50,156 nucleotides of DNA from Bacteroidota bacterium (GTDB lineage: Bacteria > Bacteroidota > Bacteroidia > Chitinophagales > UBA10324). Position numbers and translations under genes: made by a program. Shown piece after piece: positions 7,568 through 16,653 of the stretch (its first letter is position 1; each line of letters begins with the position of its first letter). The stretch spans positions 1-50,156 of the forward strand of contig JAFDYS010000013.1 in the NCBI GenBank assembly GCA_018267315.1, read 5' to 3'. The notes beneath the pieces were generated by a model. It made no database searches, was not told the DNA's origin, and saw nothing but the letters and a program-made list of their open reading frames with translations.

Positions 7568-10396
7568 ATGCCCCGCGACCAGTCACTCAAGCATATTCTC
7601 ATCATCGGTTCCGGACCGATCATCATCGGCCAGGCCTGCGAATTTGATTATTCCGGAAGTCAGGCCAGCCGCAGTTTGAGAGAAGAAGGCATTACGGTAT
7701 CACTCATCAATTCCAATCCGGCGACCATCATGACCGATCCGGTCACGGCCGATCATGTCTATCTGTTGCCGCTTGAAGTCAACTCAATCATCCAAATTCT
7801 TGAAGAGCAGCGCGAAAAGGGATTTCCGATTGATGCGGTTCTTCCAACGATGGGAGGACAAACCGCTCTCAACCTGGCCAAAGAAGCGGATGAACTGGGT
7901 GTGTGGAAGAAATATGACGTGAAGATGATCGGTGTGGACATTTTAGCCATCGATCGTGCTGAGAACCGGGAAGCGTTCAGAAAACTTATGGGAGAAATCG
8001 GCGTGGGTGTGGCGCCGTCCAAGGTGGCCGGCTCCATGCTCGAAGGAAAAGAGATTGCACAGGACATCGGATTCCCGCTGGTGATTCGTCCATCTTATAC
8101 ACTCGGTGGAACTGGTGGCGCTTTTGTGCATGTGAAAGAAGATTTTGAAGAGCTGCTTGACCGGGGACTGAAGGCCTCTCCTGTTCACGAAGTGCTGATT
8201 GAAAAAGCGGTTTTGGGTTGGAAGGAATTTGAACTGGAACTATTGCGTGATGCGGCCGACAATGTCGCCATCATCTGCACGGTGGAGAATTTCGATCCCA
8301 TGGGTATTCACACCGGTGATTCCATTACCGTTGCACCGGCCATGACGCTGAGCGATACCGCTTACCAGCAAATGCGCGATCAGGCCATGCGCATGATGCG
8401 ATCACTCGGAAATTTTGCCGGAGGATGCAATGTTCAGTTTGCTCTCAATCCGGAAACAGAAGAAATTCTCGCCGTTGAAATCAATCCGCGTGTATCGCGT
8501 TCGTCAGCGCTGGCATCCAAAGCTACCGGATATCCTATTGCGAAGATTGCGGCGAAACTTGCGATTGGTTATCATCTTGATGAACTGAGAAATCAAATCA
8601 CCGGAACCACTTCGGCTTACTTCGAACCCGCGCTCGATTACGTGATCGTGAAAATCCCGCGTTGGAACTTCGATAAATTCTACGGCGCCGATGAAACGCT
8701 CGGACTTCAAATGAAGAGCGTGGGTGAAGTGATGGGAATTGGAAGAACCTTTATTGAAGCACTGCAGAAGGCCTGTCAGTCGCTGGAGAACGACTCCATC
8801 GGTTTGGGGGCTGACGGTAAGAGTCTTCGCCCAATTGATGAGATCAAGGAGAAACTCCCGCATCCCTCATGGGATCGCGTGTTCCGCATCAAGGATGCGC
8901 TCTCACTCGGGCTTTCCGTTCACACCATTCACAAGGTCACACACATTGACGAATGGTTCCTCGAGCAGATCCACGAACTAGTCAAAGCCGAAACATCGCT
9001 GAAGGAACAAAGACTCGATTCACTTTCGAAAGAAGATTTCTACCGGCTCAAGCAGCTCGGTTACTCCGATGCGCAGCTTGCCAAATTGCTGCATGCTAAT
9101 GAAGAAGAAGTTTACGAACGGAGGAAGTCGCTCGGTGTACGCCGCGTTTACAAACTGGTGGATACCTGTGCGGCCGAGTTTGGTGCGCAAACACCGTATT
9201 ACTATTCATCCTTCGATGAAGAGAACGAGAGCATTGTTTCTGATCAGAAAAAAATTGTCGTGCTCGGCAGCGGACCCAACCGCATCGGACAGGGTATTGA
9301 ATTTGACTACTGCTGCGTGCATGGCTTGCTCGCCATTCGCGAGTCGGGTTACGAAGCGATTATGATCAACTGCAATCCGGAAACCGTTTCCACTGATTTC
9401 GACATTGCAGATAAACTCTACTTCGAACCGGTTTTCTGGGAACACCTGTGGGAAATCATTGAACATGAAAAGCCCGTAGGTGTGATTGTGCAACTCGGTG
9501 GGCAGACCGCATTGAAGTTGGCCAAGAAGCTGGATGAAAAAGGAATCCGCATCATCGGCACCGGATTCAATGACATGGATGTGGCGGAGGATCGCGGAAG
9601 GTTTTCTGACCTGCTGAAAGAACTCGGCATCCCCTACCCTGATTACGGCGTGGCATGGACGGTAGAGGAAGCGACTGAAGTGGCGCACCGTGTCGGTTAT
9701 CCTGTTCTCGTGCGCCCGAGTTATGTGCTCGGCGGACAGCGTATGCGCATTGTGATTAATGATGAAGAGCTGGAGAATGCCGTGATGAAATTGCTGAAAC
9801 ATCTTCCGGGAAATAAAATTCTCATTGATCATTTTCTTGATCACGCCGAAGAAGCGGAGATAGATGCTATCTGCGACGGTGAGCAAGTGCACATCATGGG
9901 TGTGATGGAACATATTGAGCCGGCAGGCATTCATTCAGGTGATTCATCAGCCGTGCTGCCGCCCTTCAATCTCAAATATGAAGTGATTGACAAAATGATG
10001 GAGTACGCTGAGAAACTGGCCATGAAGCTGAACACCCGCGGACTCATCAACATCCAGTATGCGATCAAGAACGACAAAGTGTATGTGATTGAAGCCAACC
10101 CGCGCGCATCACGAACCACGCCATTTATTGCCAAAGCGTATCAGATTCCCTATCTCAACATCGCAACCAAGGTGATGCTCGGTGTGAAGAAGCTGAAGGA
10201 TTTCAAATTCGATCGCAAGCTCACGGGGTATGCGATCAAAGAACCTGTTTTCTCCTTCGAGAAATTCCCCAACGTAAATAAAGAGTTAGGTCCTGAAATG
10301 AAATCAACCGGCGAAGCCATCCGCTTCATCAAGGATTTGTACGATCCATTCTTCAGGCAGGTGTATAAGGAAAAGAGTATGTACCTGAGCAGGTAA
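7568..10396 (+). CDS. carB: Carbamoyl-phosphate synthase large subunit, short form without C-terminal MGS domain
   Basis: The 942-residue protein has the duplicated ATP-grasp architecture of CarB. The carboxyphosphate half starts with IGSGPIIIGQACEFDYSG. An oligomerisation region spans about 400-555. The carbamoyl-phosphate half starts near residue 562 with VVLGSGPNRIGQGIEFDYC. It makes carbamoyl phosphate from bicarbonate, ATP and the ammonia delivered by CarA, for arginine and pyrimidine synthesis. The chain ends shortly after GPEMKSTGEA, where E. coli CarB (1073 residues) continues into the roughly 140-residue MGS-like allosteric domain; that domain is absent. This short form is, to my knowledge, common in parts of Bacteroidota and implies different allosteric control. 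carA is not adjacent. Regulation through the hairpin-bearing leader is suggested. Confidence 0.96.
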   Translation: MPRDQSLKHILIIGSGPIIIGQACEFDYSGSQASRSLREEGITVSLINSNPATIMTDPVTADHVYLLPLEVNSIIQILEEQREKGFPIDAVLPTMGGQTALNLAKEADELGVWKKYDVKMIGVDILAIDRAENREAFRKLMGEIGVGVAPSKVAGSMLEGKEIAQDIGFPLVIRPSYTLGGTGGAFVHVKEDFEELLDRGLKASPVHEVLIEKAVLGWKEFELELLRDAADNVAIICTVENFDPMGIHTGDSITVAPAMTLSDTAYQQMRDQAMRMMRSLGNFAGGCNVQFALNPETEEILAVEINPRVSRSSALASKATGYPIAKIAAKLAIGYHLDELRNQITGTTSAYFEPALDYVIVKIPRWNFDKFYGADETLGLQMKSVGEVMGIGRTFIEALQKACQSLENDSIGLGADGKSLRPIDEIKEKLPHPSWDRVFRIKDALSLGLSVHTIHKVTHIDEWFLEQIHELVKAETSLKEQRLDSLSKEDFYRLKQLGYSDAQLAKLLHANEEEVYERRKSLGVRRVYKLVDTCAAEFGAQTPYYYSSFDEENESIVSDQKKIVVLGSGPNRIGQGIEFDYCCVHGLLAIRESGYEAIMINCNPETVSTDFDIADKLYFEPVFWEHLWEIIEHEKPVGVIVQLGGQTALKLAKKLDEKGIRIIGTGFNDMDVAEDRGRFSDLLKELGIPYPDYGVAWTVEEATEVAHRVGYPVLVRPSYVLGGQRMRIVINDEELENAVMKLLKHLPGNKILIDHFLDHAEEAEIDAICDGEQVHIMGVMEHIEPAGIHSGDSSAVLPPFNLKYEVIDKMMEYAEKLAMKLNTRGLINIQYAIKNDKVYVIEANPRASRTTPFIAKAYQIPYLNIATKVMLGVKKLKDFKFDRKLTGYAIKEPVFSFEKFPNVNKELGPEMKSTGEAIRFIKDLYDPFFRQVYKEKSMYLSR

Positions 10397-10418
10397 GTCA
10401 ACGAATGAATTGAATTGT

Positions 10419-10694
10419 TCAAATCACAAAAATTACTTCTTCCTTTTCATTGGAATTATTAAGATGGCTCTTCAAAAGAAGATTCACCGGAAAAATCACA
10501 TCTTCATTCCGGCCCCAATAGATATTTCCGTTCTTCACGATAAATTTTCTAAATCGCTCCGGTGAGAAATATTTAGTGAATTCACCTTTTACATATACGC
10601 TAAACAGAGGAAGAAAATCGATCACCTTCGATTCTCCGTTGCTGAAAAATAATCTGATTTGAAAATCCTTTAGGTACTCGGCTTTCATAACCAT
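10419..10694 (-). CDS. DUF2442 family protein
   Basis: I start this at the ATG of MVMKAEYLKDFQIRL; the longer frame runs back inside the upstream gene and is not needed. The 91-residue product matches DUF2442, with an N-terminal LKDFQIRLFFSNGE strand pair, DFLPLF and a C-terminal GNIYWGRNEDVIF segment. The function of the family is unknown. The start overlaps the stop of the DUF4160 gene by one base (TGATG), so the two are translationally coupled. DUF4160 and DUF2442 genes are often adjacent in bacteria, and toxin-antitoxin-like behaviour has been suspected from context, which I cannot confirm here. Local DNA is AT-rich compared with carB. Confidence 0.8.
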   Translation of the reverse strand: MVMKAEYLKDFQIRLFFSNGESKVIDFLPLFSVYVKGEFTKYFSPERFRKFIVKNGNIYWGRNEDVIFPVNLLLKSHLNNSNEKEEVIFVI

Positions 10695-11005
10695 CAAATC
10701 TTTCTTCTCAGTTTTTGGCGAATGGTTTCGCTGCTTACTTTTTTGCGGAAGATGAAGAACTGTTCCCATTTCCAGATTATTTCTTTGTGATACTTTTTAA
10801 GAAAAACCGCAACCTCATTTGCCTCAGTTTCAGTTAGCGGCTCCTTTCCTCTGATTTTCTTGAAAAACAAAGTTACTCGATCCTCGCTGATGCTGAACTC
10901 AACTTTCATTTCCCGCTCATGCCTCTGCACATGAACATGTATCGGAAGATGTTCATTGGAGTAAAAGCGAATGATGAAACTGAGATACTGGTAAATCTTC
11001 GGCAT
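10694..11005 (-). CDS. DUF4160 family protein
   Basis: The 103-residue protein starts MPKIYQYLSFIIRFYSNEH and contains HLPIHVHVQ, the His-rich signature of DUF4160, followed by a basic helical C-terminus (KKYHKEIIWKWEQF). It is the first gene of a coupled pair with DUF2442. The function is unknown; the compact size, pairing and AT-rich context fit a small accessory module such as a toxin-antitoxin pair, but no toxin fold or catalytic residues are evident. Its start codon is only 27 bp from that of the divergent T9SS cargo gene, so the two promoters must overlap each other or the coding sequences. Confidence 0.8.
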   Translation of the reverse strand: MPKIYQYLSFIIRFYSNEHLPIHVHVQRHEREMKVEFSISEDRVTLFFKKIRGKEPLTETEANEVAVFLKKYHKEIIWKWEQFFIFRKKVSSETIRQKLRRKI

Positions 11006-11032
11006 GACTTAAAGATAAAATTGTACTTTCAA

Positions 11033-11944
11033 ATGGTGAAAGTAATTCTACCCTCTCTCCTTACTTTTTTCATATGTATCCGATCCTATGCCCAGCAATA
11101 TTATTTCATGAATGATAGTGCTTCGTGGAAAGTTGATTACTTCAGTGGAGACGATATCTGCCTCGGCCATTGTGCCGAATGGAAATATTATATCGCAGGC
11201 GATACAACCATCAATTCAATTCTTTTTAAGAAGCTACGAAGCGCAGGCCACAATTTCATTTACGAATGGTACACCGATACTTATACTGGTGCAATTCGGC
11301 AAAATCAAAACAAGAAGAAAGTCTATTTTGTTTGGGGTAATCAACCCGACACAACAGCAAACCTTCTATTTGACTTTAATCTTTCACTTGGCGATACTTT
11401 GAAAGGAATCCTTGCTGAGGAATATCCGCTTGTCGTAGATTCAGTTGATTCCATATTGGTAAATAATCAATTTCAGAAAAGATATTGGTTTACGAATGAC
11501 AACTTTGCACACCTTTACATAATTGAGGGTATTGGAAGTGGTTTAGGCCTCCTCGAACCAATTTCCACCTATGGGTTTGAAACATTTTGGTTCTTGACGT
11601 GTTTTCAAGTTGATGATCAACTTCTTTATTCAACACTTGATACATCAATCTACAATTGCGATATTTCATTTCCCGCGTATTTGGATTCCAAACATTCAGA
11701 ACCTGCTTTGAAAATCTTCCCTAATCCGTTCTCCGATTTTGTTTCTGTCACTTCTCCATTTCAATCTTCTTCCATTTTATCAGTAATGAATTCTCAAGGA
11801 GATATTATTTTGAAAAGACAGTTACTTCCTCTTGAGAAAATTTCATTGAGTGCAAAAGAATTGGGAAACAACAGAGTCATTTTCTTTCGATTGATTTCCG
11901 ACGAAGGAGCAACGAAATCCGCTCTTGTTCTTCATGTTTTCTGA
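11033..11944 (+). CDS. Secreted protein of unknown function with T9SS type A-like sorting domain
   Basis: The longest frame starts at 10919 inside the divergent DUF4160 gene. I use the ATG at 11033 because a signal peptide follows at once (MVKVILPSLLTFFICIRSYAQ, cut near residue 21). The mature region (22-225) is aspartate- and aromatic-rich with no family I recognise. The last 75 residues, from LKIFPNPFSDFVSV through an IL-x-MNSQGDI strand and a final VLHVF, resemble a type A T9SS C-terminal domain, somewhat divergent. GC content is clearly lower than in carB or the following gene (about one third GC in the stretch I counted), which may mean foreign origin or rapid divergence. Confidence 0.75.
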   Translation: MVKVILPSLLTFFICIRSYAQQYYFMNDSASWKVDYFSGDDICLGHCAEWKYYIAGDTTINSILFKKLRSAGHNFIYEWYTDTYTGAIRQNQNKKKVYFVWGNQPDTTANLLFDFNLSLGDTLKGILAEEYPLVVDSVDSILVNNQFQKRYWFTNDNFAHLYIIEGIGSGLGLLEPISTYGFETFWFLTCFQVDDQLLYSTLDTSIYNCDISFPAYLDSKHSEPALKIFPNPFSDFVSVTSPFQSSSILSVMNSQGDIILKRQLLPLEKISLSAKELGNNRVIFFRLISDEGATKSALVLHVF

Positions 11945-12031
11945 TGTTAGACATCTCTCTTTTGAATGCTAACTCCGGTTTGTCCCTTAGGAATTTCATT
12001 TCTTAATTTCAGCCACTGATCTGCTTCTCGT

Positions 12032-14011
12032 ATGAAGATTTTTGTAGTGGCAATATGTGCATTTCTGCTTGCTCAGAAAATTTCTGCGCAATGCCCGTAC
12101 GGCGGATCCTTGTCCGGTGTAGAATTGGTCACCAATAGTAATTTCAGTTCAGGCAATACCGGATTCACCAGTTCATATACCTACTGCAATTCCTATCTCT
12201 GCCTGTATCCGGAAGCATATTATGCCGTGGGTGCCAATCCCACCCTATTTCATGACGCCTTTCACGGAAACGATCACACCACCGGCAGCGGAAAACTGAT
12301 GATCGTCAACGGCGCCGGCACAGCCAACGTGGATATCTGGTGCGAGACCATGACCGTTCAGCCCTTCGCCAACTATGTTTTTTCCTATTGGCTTTCGAGT
12401 ATGGTCACTTCGAGTCCGGCGCAGCTTCAGGTTTCTGTGAACAGCACTTTGATCGGAAGCATTGCCACGGCGCCCTCATCAACATACACATGGGAACAAC
12501 ACACTGAAACATGGAATGCCGGAATCAACACATCAGCCGAAGTGTGCATCGTGAATCAAAACACCGATTTGGGCGGAAACGATTTCGGGCTGGATGACAT
12601 TTCGTTTCAGCAATGCATCTGCTCCTCCATTGTGGCCGATGCCGGACCGGATCAATCAATTTGTATCGGCGACACATCACAACTTGCAGCATCCGGAGGC
12701 GCGATCTATGCCTGGCAGTCTTCCACCTTCATCAGTGATACTTCGATCAGCAGCCCCGATGTTTTTCCTCCGGCTACTTCCACTTTTTATGTGACCATTA
12801 TGGATTCAAGCGGCTGCACCGGCACTGATAGCGCCACCGTTTATGTAAATCCTTTACCGGCAATCACGATCAGTGATGATACATCCATTTGCTTTGGCAA
12901 CAGTGCCAATCTGTTCGCTTCCGGCGGAGTTGACTTTTCCTGGTCTCCTTCCGCAACGTTGAACAACCCGCTGGTGTCCAACCCTATTGCCGCTCCGGAT
13001 TCCACAACGGATTACACCGTGACTGTTACCGATGGAAACGGATGTAAAGCGACTGACAGTGTACTGGTGAAGGTTCTTGATTTACCGGTAGTGGCGATTT
13101 CTGATGACACCACTATTTGCAGGTTCACATCTGCAATACTTACCGCCGGTGGCGGAATATCCTATGCATGGAGCACAGGAGCAAGTGGCAGCAGCATCGA
13201 AGTTGAACCGCTTGCCGACTCTGCTTACTCTGTGTTGATTACCGACACAAACAACTGCACCAGTACGGCATCCACCCACGTCTTTATTGCACCACCCTTT
13301 CTCACGCTGAGTGGAGATACAGAAATTTGCATGGGTGCTTTTACCGCGTTGTCCGGCAATGGCGCGCTCACGTATCTATGGAATAACGGAGCAACCACGG
13401 CTTCAATCAATGTTTCGCCGCCAACTGAAACTACTTACACCCTCATTGGTTTTGACGGATCCTGTAATGACACGGCGGAAATTACTGTGTTGGTAGATCC
13501 GCTTCCATCCGCAGACGCAGGACCTGATACAGTCATCGAATTCGGATCATCCGTATCGCTGAACGCCTCAGGAGGAATTTCAGTAACCTGGAGTCCTGAT
13601 ATTTCACTGAGTTGCGCTGAATGCTTAACCACGGTAGCGAATCCGGTTGATACAATGATCTATTATGTGACAGTGACAGATGCCAATGGATGCAGTGCCG
13701 TTGACTCTGTTATTGTTTACGTGAAAGCCATCAATCAAATTTTTATTCCGAATGCTTTTACGCCGAATGGCGACGGGCTGAATGATGTATTTCTCCCCGT
13801 GCTTTCCGGCCGAACGGAAATGAAGACATTGTCCGTATTCAACCGCTGGGGGCAGCAAGTGTTTCTCTCATCATCTCCCGCCACAGGTTGGGATGGAACA
13901 TTTGACGGCAAGCCGGAAGAAGTAGGCGCCTTTGTTTATTACTTCACCGGTTTCAATGAAGAATCGGGAAAAGAAATAGTGATGAAAGGAAACGTGCTGC
14001 TGCTGCGATGA
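12032..14011 (+). CDS. Large secreted protein with five Ig/PKD-like repeats and T9SS type B (gliding-motility-associated) C-terminal domain
   Basis: A signal peptide (to ISAQ, residue 19) precedes a jelly-roll-like domain at about 25-195. Five repeats of about 72 residues follow (roughly 202-566). Each has a TxICxG segment, a YxW or SW core and a YxVTVTDxNGC strand, typical of Ig/PKD-like stalk domains. The C-terminus from IFIPNAFTPNGDGLND is the gliding-motility-associated CTD (T9SS type B), with VFNRWGQQVF and a WDGTFDG turn. Such proteins are exported by T9SS and stay on the cell surface, often through SprF-type partners. None of these is in the window. The binding target is unknown; the N-terminal jelly roll could bind carbohydrate. 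Confidence 0.88.
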   Translation: MKIFVVAICAFLLAQKISAQCPYGGSLSGVELVTNSNFSSGNTGFTSSYTYCNSYLCLYPEAYYAVGANPTLFHDAFHGNDHTTGSGKLMIVNGAGTANVDIWCETMTVQPFANYVFSYWLSSMVTSSPAQLQVSVNSTLIGSIATAPSSTYTWEQHTETWNAGINTSAEVCIVNQNTDLGGNDFGLDDISFQQCICSSIVADAGPDQSICIGDTSQLAASGGAIYAWQSSTFISDTSISSPDVFPPATSTFYVTIMDSSGCTGTDSATVYVNPLPAITISDDTSICFGNSANLFASGGVDFSWSPSATLNNPLVSNPIAAPDSTTDYTVTVTDGNGCKATDSVLVKVLDLPVVAISDDTTICRFTSAILTAGGGISYAWSTGASGSSIEVEPLADSAYSVLITDTNNCTSTASTHVFIAPPFLTLSGDTEICMGAFTALSGNGALTYLWNNGATTASINVSPPTETTYTLIGFDGSCNDTAEITVLVDPLPSADAGPDTVIEFGSSVSLNASGGISVTWSPDISLSCAECLTTVANPVDTMIYYVTVTDANGCSAVDSVIVYVKAINQIFIPNAFTPNGDGLNDVFLPVLSGRTEMKTLSVFNRWGQQVFLSSSPATGWDGTFDGKPEEVGAFVYYFTGFNEESGKEIVMKGNVLLLR

Positions 14012-14026
14012 TATTTACACTGCAAC

Positions 14027-14962
14027 TCAGTTGAATTTCTCGCGTTTCATCAGATACGGAAGCAGCACCTGCGTGAATCCTTCATTAATATCCGCTTCCA
14101 CCAGGTCAATCTTGAATTGAGCGCAACGAAGTTTCAAACGCTGGAAAAACTTCTGCATCTGTTCCACATAAAACTCCTTCACCTGATTGGGCTGCACTTT
14201 TACTTCATCACCGGTTTCGAGGTCCACAAACTTGTACGGGCGATTCACGAATTCAAAATCCATCTCTTTTGATTTGTCGGTCACGTGAAAGAGAATCACT
14301 TCATGCTTGTTATGCTTGAGATGTTGTAATGCAGAGAAGATGGCTTCCGTTTCTGCGGTATCCACATTCTCGAGCATGTCGCTGAAGATAACGACCAGCG
14401 AACGGCGATGGATCTTGTCGGCAATTTCATGCAGCGCCTGCGCGGCAGCTGTTTTCCGGTTGCGTTCTTTTCGTTCGAGTAACTGTTCCAGTTGACCGAG
14501 TAAAACTTTATGATGGACGGAACTCGATTTCACTTCCGACATCGCTTCCGTTTGTCCTGTGAAAACCGTTAGCCCGAATGCATCGCGTTGCTTGCGCAAC
14601 AATTGCATGATGCTGGCAGCGGCTAAAGCGGCGAAATCTATTTTACGAAGTCCTGATGCAGATTCTTCCTTTTCGGGAAAGTACATCGATGAGGAAGCAT
14701 CAAGTACAATCATGCAGCGCAGGTTGGTTTCTTCCTCAAACTTTTTTACATACAACCGGTCAGTGCGGGCAAAAACTTTCCAGTCAATATGACGCGTGCT
14801 TTCACCGGGATTGTAGAGACGATGTTCAGCAAACTCCACAGAGAAACCATGAAACGGACTCTTGTGTAAACCAATCAGAAAACCTTCCACCACCTGCTTG
14901 GCAAGCAAGTCGAGGTTTTCAATCTTCGCAATCTCCTTATAGAACTTCGCAATGCTATCCAT
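14027..14962 (-). CDS. DUF58 domain protein with von Willebrand A-like fold
   Basis: The 311-residue cytoplasmic protein has the DUF58 signature HKSPFHGFSVEFAEHRLYNPG (33-53) and HIDWKVFART, followed by a vWA-type metal site DASSSM (D88, S90, S92). DUF58 proteins usually sit beside a MoxR AAA+ ATPase and batA/batB-type membrane vWA genes, acting in chaperone or envelope-stress functions. Here neither neighbour is present and the gene stands alone, convergent with the T9SS type B gene only 15 bp away. Function in this organism is therefore inferred from the family only. Confidence 0.85.
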   Translation of the reverse strand: MDSIAKFYKEIAKIENLDLLAKQVVEGFLIGLHKSPFHGFSVEFAEHRLYNPGESTRHIDWKVFARTDRLYVKKFEEETNLRCMIVLDASSSMYFPEKEESASGLRKIDFAALAAASIMQLLRKQRDAFGLTVFTGQTEAMSEVKSSSVHHKVLLGQLEQLLERKERNRKTAAAQALHEIADKIHRRSLVVIFSDMLENVDTAETEAIFSALQHLKHNKHEVILFHVTDKSKEMDFEFVNRPYKFVDLETGDEVKVQPNQVKEFYVEQMQKFFQRLKLRCAQFKIDLVEADINEGFTQVLLPYLMKREKFN

Positions 14963-15038
14963 GCCCGCCCTGAGTTTTTCAATTTGTAAAAAACGGAAAA
15001 ATTATGCTGATATTTCCTGAAACGAATCCAACCCGATC

Positions 15039-15719
15039 ATGCTCGATACCGTCAGAAGCACGTACTTCAAAGATCACTGGGAAATTACCCTGATGTTGAT
15101 TCTCTCTTCTCTGTTTGCCGTTTCTCTGGAATTCACCCGCATCCTCATCACACATCACAAAAACTATTTCTACTTCATCTGGAATTTATTTCTTGCCTGG
15201 ATTCCATACCTCATCAGCATTTACCTGCCGATCGCTTACTACAAACTCCGCTACAAGATCGTGGCCTGGCTGATGCTCATCGTTTGGTTTCTATTCTGGC
15301 CCAATTCCCCTTACATCATTACCGATCTGCTTCATCTGAAGGAGAAACAGGTTCCGCTGTGGTTTGATCTCGGGCTGATTCTTTCATTCGCCTGGGCCGG
15401 GTTGATGCTGGGATTCATTTCGCTGATTGAAATCCAAAACCTGGTGCGCAAACGCACCAACCGTTTCTGGGGATGGACGTTCGCCACGTTCATGTTACTG
15501 CTGGGAAGTCTCGGAATTTATATTGGCCGTTACGGCCGCCTCAACAGCTGGGACGTACTGAACCCTGATAAACTTTTTTCAACTATGCTCATGCACTGGC
15601 AGGATCAGTTGATGCGGCTTGATCTGGTGGGAATGACGCTGATCTATTTTGTTTTTCTGCTGCTCGGCTATCTCACGATCAAAGTAATTATTAAGATTCC
15701 TGATCGCATGGCATTGTAA
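15039..15719 (+). CDS. DUF1361 multi-pass membrane protein
   Basis: The 226-residue protein has about seven hydrophobic segments (roughly 16-36, 43-62, 68-88, 105-130, 145-163, 190-215) and the family signature FWPNSPYIITDLLHL (about 90-104) with WFDLG. DUF1361 proteins are widespread inner-membrane proteins of unknown function. It is a single gene, divergent from the DUF58 gene by 76 bp and ending at a strong bidirectional terminator. No further role can be read from context. Confidence 0.85.
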   Translation: MLDTVRSTYFKDHWEITLMLILSSLFAVSLEFTRILITHHKNYFYFIWNLFLAWIPYLISIYLPIAYYKLRYKIVAWLMLIVWFLFWPNSPYIITDLLHLKEKQVPLWFDLGLILSFAWAGLMLGFISLIEIQNLVRKRTNRFWGWTFATFMLLLGSLGIYIGRYGRLNSWDVLNPDKLFSTMLMHWQDQLMRLDLVGMTLIYFVFLLLGYLTIKVIIKIPDRMAL

Positions 15720-15742
15720 TCACCCGATGTTTCTGCCAATAA

Positions 15743-15777
15743 AAATTGCCTCCCTGATTTGCTCAGTGAGGCAATTT
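15743..15777. terminator. Bidirectional terminator between DUF1361 gene and thioredoxin gene
   Basis: AAATTGCCTC (15743-15752) pairs perfectly with GAGGCAATTT (15768-15777), 10 bp around a 15-nt loop. It is followed by GCATTTTT on the plus strand and by TTATTGGC on the minus strand after its own U-rich arm. It lies between two convergent stops. Confidence 0.75.
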
Positions 15778-15800
15778 GCATTTTTGAAAGTATTCAGCGC

Positions 15801-16121
15801 TTAAGCGAGTTGCGCCTTCAGCTTGTTTTCTAAAACTGATTTTGGCACCACGCCCACCTGTTTGTCAACCACCTGCCCATTTTTGAAGATCAGCAGGGTG
15901 GGAATGCTGCGGATACCGTATTGAATCGCCGTTTCAGGATTTTCATCCACATTCACTTTTCCGATGACGGCCTGTCCTTCATATTGTTTGGATAGTTCTT
16001 CCACAACCGGCCCGATCATGCGGCACGGACCACACCACTCAGCCCAAAAATCGAGCAATACAGGTTTGTCGGAATTGATAACTGTGTCTTTGAAGTTATC
16101 GTCAGTGATTTGAATTGCCAT
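15801..16121 (-). CDS. trxA: Thioredoxin
   Basis: The 106-residue thioredoxin carries the WCGPC active site (residues 29-33), the cis-proline segment SIPTLL (72-77) and the usual length for cytosolic thioredoxin. I start it at [10 protein letters not shown]; the open frame runs 92 codons further upstream but that part has no thioredoxin character and overlaps the next gene. It reduces disulfides in cytoplasmic proteins, including ribonucleotide reductase and methionine sulfoxide reductases. It ends at the shared terminator with DUF1361. The gene upstream on the same strand is a short basic protein, separated by about 90 bp. Confidence 0.96.
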   Translation of the reverse strand: MAIQITDDNFKDTVINSDKPVLLDFWAEWCGPCRMIGPVVEELSKQYEGQAVIGKVNVDENPETAIQYGIRSIPTLLIFKNGQVVDKQVGVVPKSVLENKLKAQLA

Positions 16122-16212
16122 TTTCTTTGAATTTGCTTTTAGTGTATGAGAGAAAACAATGAGAGAGCTAAAAAGTTCCTGCCCGTAACGGTGGCAAAAA
16201 TAACCTTCCTGT

Positions 16213-16605
16213 TCATTCATCAAGCCGTTGGGCGAGGCGAATATGCACGGGTACCCGGTCAGGAACTTCTTCCAGCAGGCGGTATCTGCTGAGCAGACGA
16301 AAAACGTAGTCGAAGTAAACAGCAAACTCATCCGCCAGACCGGCCGGAATCTGCTGTTGCACGATTTCACGTACCTGATCGGGCGGCAGCGCTTCAAATT
16401 GCCACAGCGTGGTTACCAGGGTCTGGCGCATTACGGAAAGCTTGTCGGGATCGGGTTTAAACGGTGGTTTTTTTTCAATCACCGGTTCCTTTGCTTTGGC
16501 CGCTTTCGGTTTAACCTGCTTCACTTTTTTAGCAGCAACTTTTTTGCGGGCCGGTTTGGCTTTCGGCTTTTTTGATTTTGCCTTCTGGTGATTCGCCTTT
16601 TTCAT
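16213..16605 (-). CDS. Small protein with Lys/Ala/Pro-rich basic N-terminus, unknown function
   Basis: I use the ATG of [10 protein letters not shown]; a TTG six codons earlier is possible. Residues 1-45 are a Lys/Ala/Pro tail (repeats like KSKKPKAKP and [15 protein letters not shown]) resembling histone H1-like or ribosome-associated tails. The rest (about 50-130) is acidic to neutral and helical ([39 protein letters not shown]). A nucleic-acid-binding tail joined to a helical domain is plausible. It lies between dnaE and trxA on the same strand and may be co-transcribed with dnaE (48 bp gap). I do not recognise the family. Confidence 0.6.
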   Translation of the reverse strand: MKKANHQKAKSKKPKAKPARKKVAAKKVKQVKPKAAKAKEPVIEKKPPFKPDPDKLSVMRQTLVTTLWQFEALPPDQVREIVQQQIPAGLADEFAVYFDYVFRLLSRYRLLEEVPDRVPVHIRLAQRLDE

Positions 16606-16653
16606 AAAGAATTTCAGGGTCAAAGAAAAGTTTCTTTGGGCTATTCCATTTGA

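Noticed and set aside
9206..9934. 242-codon open frame on the minus strand
   Set aside because: Lies entirely antisense within carB and has no recognisable features.
16122..16397. Longer N-terminus of the thioredoxin frame
   Set aside because: The thioredoxin domain begins at the ATG at 16121; the upstream extension is Cys/Arg/Phe-rich without homology and overlaps the neighbouring gene.
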